This document shows positions 47,381 to 58,547 of a stretch of DNA of 64,000 nucleotides, one piece after another; positions within the stretch are counted from its first letter, which is position 1, and each line of letters opens with the position of its first letter. Position numbers and translations under genes: made by a program. The stretch covers positions 20,850,393 to 20,914,392 of the forward strand of contig OX326960.1 in the NCBI GenBank assembly GCA_946800325.1, read 5' to 3'. The notes beneath the pieces were generated by a model that did not search any database, was not told the origin of the DNA, and saw nothing but the letters and a program-made list of their open reading frames with translations. Origin of the DNA: Luzula sylvatica (taxonomy: Eukaryota > Streptophyta > Magnoliopsida > Poales > Juncaceae).

Positions 47381-48184
47381 TAGTCCGTCTCTAAAATAAG
47401 TTTTTGGTCGTCATTGGTTTGGAGACAATATGTAGTCGTCAATGTTTTGTCCTGACATCGTGAACCCAATAAATTAATTTAATACTAATTATAATTAATT
47501 TAACAAATATAAATTTTTTGGTAGAAATTAATATATCATTTTAGTCTTCATTGGAACTAATATGTGATGAGAATGTTGGAGCGAATTTTCCCTCTAATTA
47601 TCTTTTCATTCCTAAGTAAAAGCAAATATCATATATATCCCAATTGATATTAAATGCATTTTTTTTAGACGATAATTTGTTAGAATTGACTTGTTCAATT
47701 TCTTGTAACCCTAATATTAACCCACAACATAAATTTGTTAGTTTATAGTGTTGAAAGAAAAATTCATATTATTTGTAGTTTTCGAAATAATTAATATGTG
47801 ATGAAAATTAGGAGAGAAATTTTGGATCTATTTTTTCATTTTATACTCGGTAAAATATTGGAGGGAATTTCATTTTATACTAGGCAAAATATTGGAGGGA
47901 ATTTTCCCTCCATATTTTTCATGTGTGATGACTAAAATGAGTAGAAAAATAAATACACAACAATTATTAAATAAACAATTACGTGTATATCTTCCCTTCC
48001 TCTATTCACTCTTGGGCCCGTTCGGCAAGGGGCGGAATAGAGGAATAGAGAAATAGAGGAATAGAATTTAAACCATTTTATTTCAAAGTCGTTCGGCAAA
48101 ACTAATGGAATAAAAAAATATGCTTAAGAGAATAGATATTGATAATGACCAAAATACCCCTAGTATATTGATAATATTAATAAC
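47381..48184. other. Intergenic, CACTA-derived then AT-rich
   Basis: The first 100 bp look like continued CACTA subterminal sequence. The rest is AT-rich with a short direct repeat (aaaatattggagggaatt twice near 47,850-47,905). A gggcccgttcggcaa word at about 48,014 looks like a transposon end. No gene seen. Confidence 0.5.
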
Positions 48185-48691
48185 TTTCGAAGTTGAAGGG
48201 GAGACTTTCGCCTGTGTTCGAGGCTGAATTGTTCGGCTCGATGGCCGAATCGAAAACGGAGCGTATAAATCTCAACGACATGAGTGCTTCGGTTTCCAAA
48301 CTCATGCTTCATTATATCTATAACGATATTTTGCGGGAGAGCGATGCAAACGATTCTTGCGTGGCGACGAAACAACATTTGCTTGTAGCTGCGGAGAGAT
48401 ATCAGCTCGGTGGGTTGAAAGCGATGTGTGAGGAGGAATTGTGTAAAACAAATTTGTATGGATAACGTGATTACGTGTCTTGCTTTGGCCGATCAACACG
48501 GTTGCTTTTTGCTCAAGAAGGCGTGTTTTGAGTTTGCAACCAAGATTGATAATTTCGTGCGGTTGACACTGACTAATGGATACGTTCAGTTGATGCAAAG
48601 TTCGCCGAATCTTTTGGACGAGTTGCGTGAACGTGTTAGTCGAACCCCTCCTTTGAAGGATTTAGCTCAAAAGAAGCAAAAAATAAAATAA
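48185..48691 (+). pseudogene. BTB/BACK fragment of a BPM-type (MATH-BTB) protein
   Basis: BPM proteins are substrate adaptors of CUL3 ubiquitin ligases. The fragment reads EVEGETFA (BTB start), then SPVFEAELFGSM, LLVAAERYQLGGLKAMCEEEL and, in another frame, MDNVITCLALADQHGC and LRERVSRTPP. The MATH domain is absent. About 8-10 codons are missing between EVEGETFA and SPVFEAE (near 48,212). One extra A in the aaaac at about 48,443 shifts the frame inside the BACK region. A stop follows at 48,689. There is no intron or promoter evidence. It is non-functional as read. Confidence 0.85.
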
Positions 48692-49111
48692 CTTGAGCTT
48701 CGTTAGGTTTGGAAATTTAATGTGTTATGTTAATTAAGTATGAAATCGATCAATGCATATTTAAGTATTAGTAAATATTTTACTCGAGTGTTGTTGTATT
48801 TGTGGTTGCTTTGGTAGTCTATATTGTCAAAATGTGAAATGTAAATATGAGAAAATATCATCAATTCTTGTTCTCTTTTTATAAATTGGAGTAGGTTCTT
48901 GTACTTATGTCCAATAATTATATTAATTGGAAATATTTATTAGATAGTTATATTAATATTACACAACTAAATTAAGAAAAAATAATGTATAATTTAATTT
49001 AGTATATGTTGGAACCCTAAGAATTTTTTTTTTTTTTTTTTTTTTAAGAAGGGAACCTAAATTACTTGAAGAAAACAAAAGTACTCAAGTCCACACATTC
49101 TTCGGCAGTCA
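48692..49111. other. AT-rich spacer
   Basis: No gene or recognised repeat; a T-run of about 22 at 49,026. Ends at the target-site duplication of the next element. Confidence 0.55.
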
Positions 49112-49119
49112 TATATTAA

Positions 49120-49688
49120 CTATGTTACGCGGATACTTCAAAAATGCAGAAGTATCATGTGCAGAAGTATCCTGAGGATACGCGTATCGGATACGGGTGC
49201 GATACAGCTCGGACACGTATCGGATACGCCACATGGCGTATCCGAATATTTTAATGTTATTTTTTTAGGATACGGTGGGGATACGACAGGATACGGCTGA
49301 TGATACGTCCAGGATACGTCTGGGATACTCCATTTATTATACTTAGGTCTATTATATATTTTGGCCCATAATATTTTTAAATAAATTATATAGGATACTT
49401 CTAGGATATTTCTAGATTAGTTCTAAAATATTTCTAGAACAAGTTTATGATAATTTTATGATACTTATATTGTTTGATTGATATTATTTATTGTCATGAT
49501 ATTTAATTTAAAAATATTATTAAGATATTATTAATTTTGTTATTTATTTATTAATTATATATAATATTAATATATTAAATTAATAATTATATAGCCGTAT
49601 CCGTATCCGTGATTTTTTGAAAATTGCCGTATCGGCGTATCCGTACCGTATCGGATACGCTACCCGTATCCGTATCCGTGCAACATAG
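49120..49688. mobile_element. Complete 'gatacg' TIR element, 8-bp TSD (hAT-like MITE)
   Basis: Termini ctatgttacgcggatac and, reading inward from the right, ctatgttgcacggatac are matching inverted repeats. Direct repeats tatattaa flank it (49,112-49,119 and 49,689-49,696). The length is 569 bp, it is non-coding, and its subterminal regions are packed with ggatacg/cgtatcc words. An 8-bp TSD fits the hAT superfamily. Truncated relatives occur at 34,049, 39,245 and 55,413. Confidence 0.85.
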
Positions 49689-49696
49689 TATATTAA

Positions 49697-50982
49697 CAAT
49701 CAAGTTTTCCTAACATTTTTTTCCATTACATAGTCACTTAAATTAACACATTATGTAGCATTTGTACTGTATTCTTCTTTTTCCCTCAAAATCTTGCACG
49801 GAGCTTTACTCAAAAATCACTACAAGACAAAATTTTCTAATTCCCTTATTTTGGATTTATCTTGATGCAATTCTCATGTCACGTCATCACAATTATTTCA
49901 ACCATTAAATTATGATATGTAACAACATAGGAACTATGGATTAATCTTTGACTTTGTGTGATTATATTTTATTTGTAGACATTTATGTGTCTCTTATTTT
50001 ACACATAGTTGTAAGCAATTTTAGAAGGCCGCATCACCTTACACTGATGATATGTGAAAATATTATTCGTAAGGTTCATGTTGGACCAGTTGTATTTGAT
50101 TTTGAATTTTTTCACAATATGTTACATGATCAATTATGAATACAAATATAATGTGACAAGTTTAAATATCTAACAATAATAAATTAATATATAAAATTAT
50201 GAAAACAATTATATAAAAAAATGAAAGATATTATCATATAAAAACAATTATATAAAAAAATGAAAGATATTATCATATAAAAACAATTATTTCAACCATT
50301 AAACAATTTTTTCACAATATGTTACTTGAATTTTATCTATATTTTGAGATCGATATTATCATATATTCAATATTTTTCTCTAACCTAAAATTATCAAAAC
50401 AATTATATAAAAAAATATAAAAATAAGTATAATTACAGTAATGATTTGTAAGCCTAATTTTTTTTTTTTAAATTATAATTGAAAAAAGTTGCACATACTA
50501 CTAAGTATGTTATATTTGTATTTTTACTTACAATAGTTTCATGTTAATCTTTAAAAAAATTAAAGATATTTATTTACTAAACACAAATAATTTTTTGAAC
50601 TTATATAATATTTTTCAAGAATAAACATGAAACATAAAATTTATCAGACACAAATAATTTTTTTGAACTTTTAAAATGTTATTATTCTTATTTTTAGATA
50701 TGAAAATTTATAATATCATATGATTTTGCTTTTTATTTATGTTCACTGTTATTTTATTATCTTATAGTAACACTTATTATTTTGTATGTGCTGCATTAAA
50801 GTACTAAATAAATATTTCAAATTGTGTCGGGTTCAAAAATAGTATAATAATTTTGTCATCATCAAACTTCCTTAATCTATATGATTTTTATTTTCACAAA
50901 GTTTGGTGTTTGATCCCGAAAAATTATAACTATATATTATGTATATATATTATGTGTATGACAAAACAAATAAAACGAAACC
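49697..50982. other. AT-rich DNA, possible Helitron body
   Basis: No open frame worth calling. A 46-bp stretch with aaaacaattatataaaa words is repeated in tandem near 50,195-50,290. It may be the interior of a non-autonomous Helitron ending at 51,008; the 5' end was not identified. Confidence 0.4.
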
Positions 50983-51008
50983 GTCGCGAAACGCGACTAA
51001 TCTCCTAG
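50983..51008 (+). mobile_element. Helitron 3' terminus
   Basis: Hairpin gtcgcg-aaa-cgcgac (50,983-50,997), then 7 nt, then CTAG followed by host T. This is the standard Helitron 3' end: a GC-rich hairpin about 11 nt before CTRR, inserted next to T. Confidence 0.7.
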
Positions 51009-51712
51009 TATAAAATAAAAGTGGAGTTATGTGGTACACCCTTTTCCAAAGGATATTTTGAATATTTAAAAGAGGATATTTTGGATATTTACAAAATATA
51101 TCATAAAATTTATTGATCCTATATATAATGTATGAAGTTTGATAAAATTATCTCTTTCATATGATGAAATTAAATAATTTCAATCAAATACATATATGTA
51201 ATCGAAGGATTAATTTTTTCTGTATGAATATGATTCTTTAATCAAATAGTTTAAATTTTAAATGGTTTTGTGTTGTTGGAAAATATAATTTTTTCCTTCA
51301 ATTGTAAATAAGTTGGATATGTATTAAACATAATTCAAATTCAAATTAAAATCTTAATTGATTCTTCCAGACACAATAAGCAATAATTTGTATTTCTATA
51401 CGAAGACAAATCAATTGTCAATAAATATTCTAAAACCTCTAACAGACATTGTTACTATGCTAATTGAATTTTAAAGTTTGGTCAATTTTAATTACGCCTC
51501 TTTAGAATTTGGTATTTGATTATAGAGCTAATAACTGCTCGTAATTAAGGACGCAACAAATTAATTAAATTTGAAATGCTTTAAAAAAAAGCAAATTTAT
51601 ACCATACTTATAAATTTCAAAATATGTGTTATAAATACGATGACAAACATGTTATTTGATTGAATTGAGCTTTATTAAAGCTGTTATGAATCTTATGATA
51701 TTGGTACATAAT
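51009..51712. other. AT-rich intergenic DNA
   Basis: No gene, RNA gene or clear repeat seen. Confidence 0.5.
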
Positions 51713-51730
51713 ATCTTGTTGACAAATTAA

Positions 51731-51858
51731 AATGAGTAAATGGAGAAGGCTCGGTAGTCCTCCATCCATTGGTGCCAACGAAACTCGAACACACAACCTC
51801 TCACAACATAAGGTTTCTTGTGTCTCACACCCAACCACTGGGCCACAAACCCTTTGGC
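51731..51858 (-). mobile_element. tRNA-derived SINE with 18-bp TSD
   Basis: Flanked by perfect direct repeats atcttgttgacaaattaa (51,713-51,730 and 51,859-51,876). On the minus strand it carries an A-box-like gtggcccagtggtt and a B-box-like gtgttcgagtttc, spaced as in RNA polymerase III promoters. The length is 128 bp with a short cattt tail. The open frame across it on the minus strand is incidental. Confidence 0.8.
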
Positions 51859-52034
51859 ATCTTGTTGACAAATTAATTAAGAACTCATAAAAACAAACAA
51901 TTATTTCTAATGTAATTAGTTTGGCAGTTACCTTAAATAAGAAAGAGAGAAAAATTGGCCGGTACTATTTTCAATCAAAGCTCATTAGCTCAATAAAATA
52001 AAGAAAATAAAATAAACTATATGCCAGCAAGTTT

Positions 52035-52770
52035 AGGAATGTCAATGGGTTGGATAATATCCGTGCCCGACGGGTACCCTATCCAGGCGGGGCGGGTAAT
52101 ATCCGATTAAGCCTAGTCGCGGGTCGGATATTACCCGATTAAAAAAATACCCGGCTCGGGTCGGATAGGGTATGAGTGAGGTCGTACCCAACCCGTGGGT
52201 ATACCCGACCCGAACCCGATTTTTAATAACCCTCATTATATTCATATTTTTTATATTTTTTATTATTTTTGGTTGATTTTTTATTGGTTTCAATCTATGT
52301 TTTCTACTGATTATTTATTAAACAACTTATTTTTTTATTTGTTTAGTAAATAAATAAAATAAATAATTTCCTAGATTTATGTTTATTTATTTTCGTTTTT
52401 ACTGTTATTTTACGTTTCTATCAATATTAGTTTTATTATACAATTTTTGTTAATTCACGGTCCAAAATTTATGTTTACAAATATTTTGTTGTTTATTTTG
52501 TTATTTTGTGATATTATTATGTTATATGAATCTATGATGGTATTTTTAATTTGAAAAAATATATTTTTCGTTTGTATATTTTAATGTTTTTGTATATGTT
52601 TAGGTGTGGGTAAAATTTCCCGTGAGTAATCCAAAAACCCGCGGGTACTAAACGGGGCGGGTAAAATTACCCGTTTAGTTGACGGGTTGGGTACGAGTAT
52701 TACCCGATTAAGATGGGTAAGGATATGGGTGAGCCTATACCCGACCCGAACCCGACCCATTGACACCCCT
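52035..52770. mobile_element. hAT-like non-autonomous element (GGTGTCAATGGG termini)
   Basis: The left end aggaatgtcaatggg and the right end read inward aggggtgtcaatggg are inverted repeats. The 8-bp direct repeat gcaagttt flanks both sides (52,027-52,034 and 52,771-52,778). The length is 736 bp. Subterminal gggtcgggta/tacccgaccc repeats form long complementary arms, with an AT-rich middle. Non-coding. Confidence 0.88.
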
Positions 52771-52778
52771 GCAAGTTT

Positions 52779-53084
52779 GAATGCTGCATGTTTGGTTTAA
52801 TGGTTTGGTATTTTCAATTAATTAAATTTGTTCTTGTATGTATGATAAATTTTTTCCTATTTTGTCTAATTGATAAAAATACACTTCAATATTACTATTA
52901 GATAGACAAATTACCAAAATACCTTATTAAAAATGATTTATGATAAGAAAAAAGTTCTACCAAAAAAATATTTTGATAGATTCTTTTAAAAAAGGTATAT
53001 TACATCATTATTGTTCACAATATTTCATACAATATTAAATATGCAAATAGTGAATCGTACAACGTAGTAACACATCATTTTTCA
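52779..53084. other. AT-rich spacer
   Basis: No gene seen. The part at about 52,990-53,070 resembles 36,290-36,380. Confidence 0.45.
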
Positions 53085-54130
53085 ATGCAAATGTTCTAGA
53101 AAACATGTTATTGAACTTTGGGAGACCTAAATAGATTGTTAACAAATCAAACTTTCCCTGTGTTTCTACAATGTGGTGAAAAAATTGTGTCGTAAAACTT
53201 TCTATACAAACTTTCTAAAAACACGTTATTTGGACTCCTCAAAGCATAGATAAATTGTTAACGACATCTATTGCGAAAAAACTAAATTTCGTAATGTTTC
53301 TACATTTGGTGAAAAGTCGAGTCGTAAAATTTTCGAGACAATTTTTTTCAAAAACAAGTAATTTTGACAATGCTTCTACAATCAAGTGAAAAGTTGTTTC
53401 GTAAAATTTTCGATACAAACATTCTAAAAAAGTGTTCTTTGGCTGTCTGCAAATAAACGAAATTTGGTTCAGTTCGAATTCGGTTTAATCGGTTTCGTTT
53501 TTCGGTTTATTTGGTTCAGTTTGGTTCAAAAATTGATATTGTTCGACTTATCGGTTAGGTTCGGTTTTGGTATTTTCATAACCGATTAAACCGAACCGAC
53601 CGAATTAATATTTTTTTTTCACTTTTTCTATTATGTTCATTTAAAAAAATTCAAATCCAATATTGTAAAATTAAAAATAACGTAAGTATATTTTATATGA
53701 TTTGTTTTAATATTTTTTTTTGCTAAATAACATTTGAATTTTAACATTATAAATTTCTAATTCGGTACAACCGAATAAGTAATTCGGTTTATTTGTTCGG
53801 TTTTAAATCGATTCAAATTTTATTCGGTTCGGTTTGAATATAGTCCGGTTCGATTTAATTCGGTTTGCTCTTATTCGGTTCGATTCGGTTTAAACGAATG
53901 TCCACCCCTACCCTCCCCTCCCCTCCAACTCTTGAAAATTGTAACATAAAACTTCCGATACAAACATTCTTAACAACACATTATTTGGAATAAACATAAT
54001 ACTCAATTACAAATAAACTAAATTTAGTAAGAAACAGTTAAATCATAAATTTTTTGATACAAACATTATTAAAAACACATTATTTAGACTTTCCAAATCA
54101 TAAATAAAATTGTGCTATCAAGATCCTGAA
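53085..54130 (-). repeat. Degenerate satellite monomers in inverted orientation
   Basis: Segments 53,085-53,450 and 53,935-54,130 match the reverse complement of the 124-bp satellite. Examples are ctaaaaacacgttatttgga, ctcctcaaagca, tttggtgaaaagt and cgtaaaattttcgatacaaa. About three diverged monomers precede, and two follow, an inserted cggtt-rich element. They lie about 30 kb from the main array and on the other strand. Confidence 0.8.
53455..53915. mobile_element. cggttcggtt-rich element (hAT-like, ends uncertain)
   Basis: Subterminal arrays of ttcggtttaatcgg and complementary ccgattaaaccgaaccg, with a right end that reads inward taggggtggacattcg, are typical of a widespread class of plant non-autonomous hAT elements. 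It interrupts the satellite fragment. No TSD could be defined and the left end seems eroded. Confidence 0.5.
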
Positions 54131-54172
54131 CTTTGTAATGTGATCAAAATTAGCATTCATTGTCTTATCGTT

Positions 54173-55745
54173 TGTATTTTTCCATCTCATTCAATAAAAA
54201 ACATTGTCTCCCCAATTCTTTTTCCTTTTGTTCTTTATTTTATAACACATGCAATATTTTTGCTGGTCCGATTTGTGTTTGTAAATTTTTTTGTGGGATT
54301 ACTTAAAAAGGACAAATAAATGGCTCTTTTGAAGATAAAGTTAGATTAATTCATGGTGGTGAAATATATTCAAATTGGATTGTTTTTAATGTTGATATAT
54401 CTAAACAAATCTAAATGTCCACATAAACCACCTTGATGTAAAAAAAGTTTTACTAAACATAAGTAAGTGCATCATATAAGATATTACTCACTTGGATCAA
54501 AATGTGTCAATCCTCTCCAACTGTCAATACTCCTATCACATCAAGTTTCACGATAGACGAGATGCGCGGACTCTTCGACGCATTTCAAATTTGAATGCGT
54601 GAGAAAAACATCCGGATGCACAATGAAGACACTGCGCACAACAAAAGATTGTCGTATAATTTTATTTTACATAATAGTAAAAAAATCAAATCTTTAATCC
54701 ATTGTATAAAAAAAATATAGTAAGAAAATATAAATAATAACAGATATTTAATCCATAGTATAAACAAAAAATTTATTCATAGTATATCAAAAAGTATAAA
54801 ATAATATAAAATAATATATAAGAGAAGGCGAAAGAGACATTGCAAAATCATTCATCATTAATTTTATGTCGATAACTGGTTCATGGCCGTTGTGATATAT
54901 CTCATATCGATTGAGAAAATTGGTCGTCCGATATATGGACCAATATAGATCGGTTTAAACTTAGGTCCCAATTTTTTTTTTTAATTTTATTAATTTGGGC
55001 CGGCCTATTATTTTGTGTTATTTTTAATGATTCGGTATGTTGGGATTTTTAGTTGTATTTTAAAATGTAAATTAAACCAACTAGAGTTAGCCTAGTTGGT
55101 CACACCTGTTGACTAGGGAGCGAGAGGTGTGGGGTTCGATTCCCGGCGGGGACACTGAATTATTGGTTAAAGAATGTTAAATGAGAGTGAATATAGTGTG
55201 TGGCCTACGGGTTTGTAATAAAAAAAAAGGGAGATTGTGTTTGGAAGGGGGACTTTGAGCCCTCTCTGAATTTACTCAAAAAAAAAAAAATGTAAATTAA
55301 TTATTTTGAACTTTGAATTAATTTTGGACATTTAGTATAAATAAATGTTATAAAAAATTATTTAATATTAGAAAATAAATAATCGATATAATGATGGATA
55401 TGGTTTGATATACTATGTTGCACGAATACAAATATCCGATACGATACAGATACGGCGATATGACAATTTAAAAAAAATCTCGGATACAAATACAGCTATA
55501 TAATAAGTACTTTAATATATATATATATAATAATTTGAAATTAAATATCATGACAATAAATAAAATCGATCAAACGATAACTAATGTAGAACTAATTTAG
55601 AAATATACTAAAAAAATTCTATATAATTTATTTAAAAATATTATGGATCAAATTCAAAATATATAATGGGCCGAATTGTTCATAAATAGAATATTCCAAT
55701 CATATCCCCCATGTATCTCATCCGTATTATGTCGGATCATATTAA
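54173..55745. repeat. Segmental duplication, copy 2 (left part)
   Basis: Homologous to 38,117-39,600 in the same orientation. It lacks the 127-bp block near 38,781-38,910 and contains a SINE at 55,075-55,286 that copy 1 does not have. It breaks at about 55,745 (attaagta) and resumes at about 63,925. Confidence 0.9.
55075..55286 (+). mobile_element. tRNA-derived SINE with TSD; empty site in the other copy
   Basis: An A box (tagcctagttggt) and a B box (ggttcgattcc) lie near the 5' end, and the 3' end is A-rich. The direct repeat aaaatgtaaatta stands at 55,062-55,074 and 55,287-55,299. The paralogous segment at about 39,130 has a single aaaatgtaaatta without insertion, which proves the boundaries. 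It is not a functional tRNA gene. Confidence 0.92.
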
Positions 55746-56134
55746 GTACTCGTATAATACCCGCGCTACGCTGCGGGGTTTGAAACATGATATTTTTGAA
55801 TTGCTTACATTCAACATCAAATATAACTAAACGGTGAATTATTATTTGAAAAATTGATTAATTAAAATTTAATTCATTTGATATTTTTCCATGTGGCACA
55901 CAATATGATCTTTTAACATTTGCAATTAATGATTAGTAATGTGATTTAGTACTACAACATTTTAATTTACAAAATAAATTAATAAAATTCAGTAATCATG
56001 CAATATTTCAAATATACAATCCATTTTTAAATAAAATAATGATCCTCTACATTGCACATGTTAATTTAACTTTGAAATACATGATTTTACCTTGCAAGTA
56101 AAATACTTGTGAAACATTAACCTTAAAATTTCAT

Positions 56135-57262
56135 CACAATTAGTTTTTCAGATAATGTCGGGTCCAAAAACTCCTCGTAATTCCTACTCGTTATCATATT
56201 CTTCAACCACTCTACCAAATTAACCTGAAAATAATTAGAAAAAAAACAGGGGCATTTGTGTAAATATCTATTTTGGAAAAATAAAAACTAACACTCCAGG
56301 GGTTTGATTGATTATAATCTAATGGGTTTCGACCCAAATTTCCATTATTAATATTCCAAAACTATACACCTCTCTTCTCTCATTTAGCTTACCAGTACTT
56401 GATTTGGCGAGACCGAAGTCCGAGAATTTAGGGTTTACTTCTGGTCGAGCAATATATTACGAAATTTAAATATACAATCCTAATTTCAAGTTTAAAATAT
56501 TTTTATTGATTTTGTAGTTCAACCCATAAAAATTTAAATCGTTACGAAATTACCGTTTGGCAGACCGAGAATAATGTTCATGCGAATATCCCAAGTACAA
56601 GGGCTTGTGGATCCCAAATTTCCATGAAACCACTGCTCTAAGTTTCCATTATCGACGTACTCATATACAAGTATTCTGTCACAAATGTTCGTTCAATAAT
56701 CAAGGGAAATTTACATATTTACCCTCTCTAAAAACAAAAACATCATATTTACCTTTAAAAAAGATATTTTCTCTCTGAAATATCTTATTTATTCGAACCA
56801 TTCATCCTTTCCGATGATATGTTTATGATAAACTAAAGGGTGAATACGACAAATTAGATTTATGAAGGGCTAAATATGACATTTTGGAGTTTTCTAAGGT
56901 ACATATGTAAAATCCACCGTGAATAAAAATGCTAATAATATTAATATATGAATTGATATGTTAAGACAAAATAGTAAATCGTAATTACCTATGGGCCCCT
57001 TCAAACTGAAACCTTTATCTCACTAAATGCTTATATCGACTCGACCAATTGCTTCTACTTCTACTTTGAATTCTCTTTCAGCTTGGCTCCTGAAATTTTT
57101 ACAATCATATATAATCACGCAAAAATTGCAATTAGCCCCTAAAAAAATAACAAACTGAAAGAAAAATATACCTGTTGTTGAACAAATTTTGACAGCAATA
57201 TCTGGATCCATTTTATGTTTGATAACCCAATTTACTGCATCATCCAGGCCATTATTACCTGG
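56135..57262 (-). pseudogene. Receptor-like kinase pseudogene fragments
   Basis: Colinear minus-strand pieces of a plant RLK. The N-lobe is present (DPDIAVKI at about 57,190; QAEREFKVEVEAIGRV at about 57,050-57,095, then a 1-base loss and stop). Then come ILVYEYVDNGNLEQWFHG (about 56,625-56,680), FSDFGLAKSSTG (about 56,390-56,440) and VNLVEWLKNMI...EEFLDPTLSEK (about 56,140-56,225). Intron-like AT-rich DNA separates them and splice motifs remain in places. The HRD catalytic loop and the APE region are missing. It resembles the At2g42960/At3g17420 group of RLKs by recognition only. Not functional. Confidence 0.8.
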
Positions 57263-57914
57263 AAAAAAAAAATGAAAACATTAATTTCATAAGAAATCAA
57301 ATAATTACGCAGTTGTACATGACCAATTATACAAAACAAAGCAAAGAATTTAATTGTGAAGTAAAAATGAATGAAATCAATTAATAAATGGAAAGTACAA
57401 AGGCCCCTAAATTAACAATCAATTGATTATTTTTACTGAAATTAACAGTAATCACGGACTAGAAAAAGATTTTGTGTGCAGCAAAAAAACGCAACTCAGC
57501 AACTAATAATCGGCAACTTCCTAATCAGCAAAAAAACACGAAATTCAAGAAAATCAGCAAAATAAACAGTAGATAACATGAAATTCCGAGAAAAACAAGA
57601 AATCTATGAGAATAATAAAAAAGAAATTGATTTAATAATAAATCTCCATTCAAACCGAGAATTACTATCCAAATCACCAAAAATTAGAGTAACGAATTCG
57701 GAGGATTGAAAATCATAGATCACCATGTATAATTTGTGGAGGCGGGGAGGAGAACAACGATGAGAAACCTTCTGAAGAAGCGCCGTTGACGAGGTTGAGA
57801 AAGTCTAGATGAGAAACCTTCTGAGGAGAACGACGATGAGAAGAACGGCGATGAGAAACGGATGTGAGAAATTCGCTTTTGGCTTGTCTTCGTGTGTCTT
57901 CGTTCTGTACATAG
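57263..57914. other. Flank between RLK pseudogene and retrotransposon
   Basis: AT-rich, then a GA-rich stretch (57,740-57,860) with repeated gatgagaaaccttctga words. The open frame that crosses into the LTR at 57,915 joins host DNA to LTR and is accidental. Confidence 0.5.
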
Positions 57915-58431
57915 TGTCAGGCCATGGCGACCCTAATGGATCGGTGAGACTTCTGAACGGATCCATTAAGAGTGCTGGGTTATCGGATCTAGAGAAAATG
58001 AGTAAAAAGGGCCGTGGGCTGAGAATTAAATTCACCAAGAAAGTTAAAACAATTAAAAGGAGAAGGAATAACGTGGGCCTTATCGAAAGTGGCTAAGGAG
58101 CCCACATGAGTTGGGCTAGAATGGAGAGTGTTATCCAGAGGAAATAGAGGGGACATAAGAACAGAAGATCTACAGTGCCATTCTAGTTATTTACTGTATC
58201 CAGTTAGTTATTATTAGAGTTGTTTTACTACAGTAATTGCATTTATTTACTTAGTATTTATATTCAGAACAATGTAATAGATTTTATGTTAATTCCTATT
58301 GAGAACTCTTTTCTTGAATCAACCTATCTTCTCTTATTTATCTCTTCTGTTCTTCTATCTTTTCTCCCCCAAATCCAACTCCCACCTGAAATTATACAAA
58401 TTAAATCAAGTTAGGATTAAATACCCTAACA
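57915..58431 (+). repeat. 5' LTR of the Ty3/gypsy element
   Basis: 517 bp, TG...CA termini. It differs from the 3' LTR by three substitutions (near 58,069, 58,147 and 58,332). Confidence 0.93.
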
Positions 58432-58433
58432 AT

Positions 58434-58445
58434 TGGTATCAGAGC
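58434..58445 (+). promoter_or_regulatory. Primer-binding site (initiator Met-tRNA)
   Basis: tggtatcagagc lies 2 nt after the 5' LTR and is complementary to the 3' end of plant initiator methionine tRNA, as usual for this class. Confidence 0.9.
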
Positions 58446-58547
58446 AGCGATCTAAATTAGGCTTGAACTCGAATGATTACTTCTAGCATTGCTAGTTGAA
58501 TATTTTCATTGTTTTCAACCTAATCTGGATATTGCATAAACAGTACC

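Noticed and set aside
51629..51871. 80-codon minus-strand frame
   Set aside because: It is the SINE read as protein plus flanking AT-rich DNA.
54110..54319. 69-codon hydrophobic frame in duplication copy 2
   Set aside because: Not open in copy 1 at the same place, AT-rich, no family resemblance.
55085..55155. tRNA gene at the A-box/B-box sequence
   Set aside because: It lacks a foldable acceptor stem and anticodon arm, has a SINE body and A-rich tail, and is flanked by target-site duplications.
57809..58096. 95-codon frame across the left edge of the retrotransposon
   Set aside because: It joins host DNA to the LTR-encoded pol tail; an accidental fusion.
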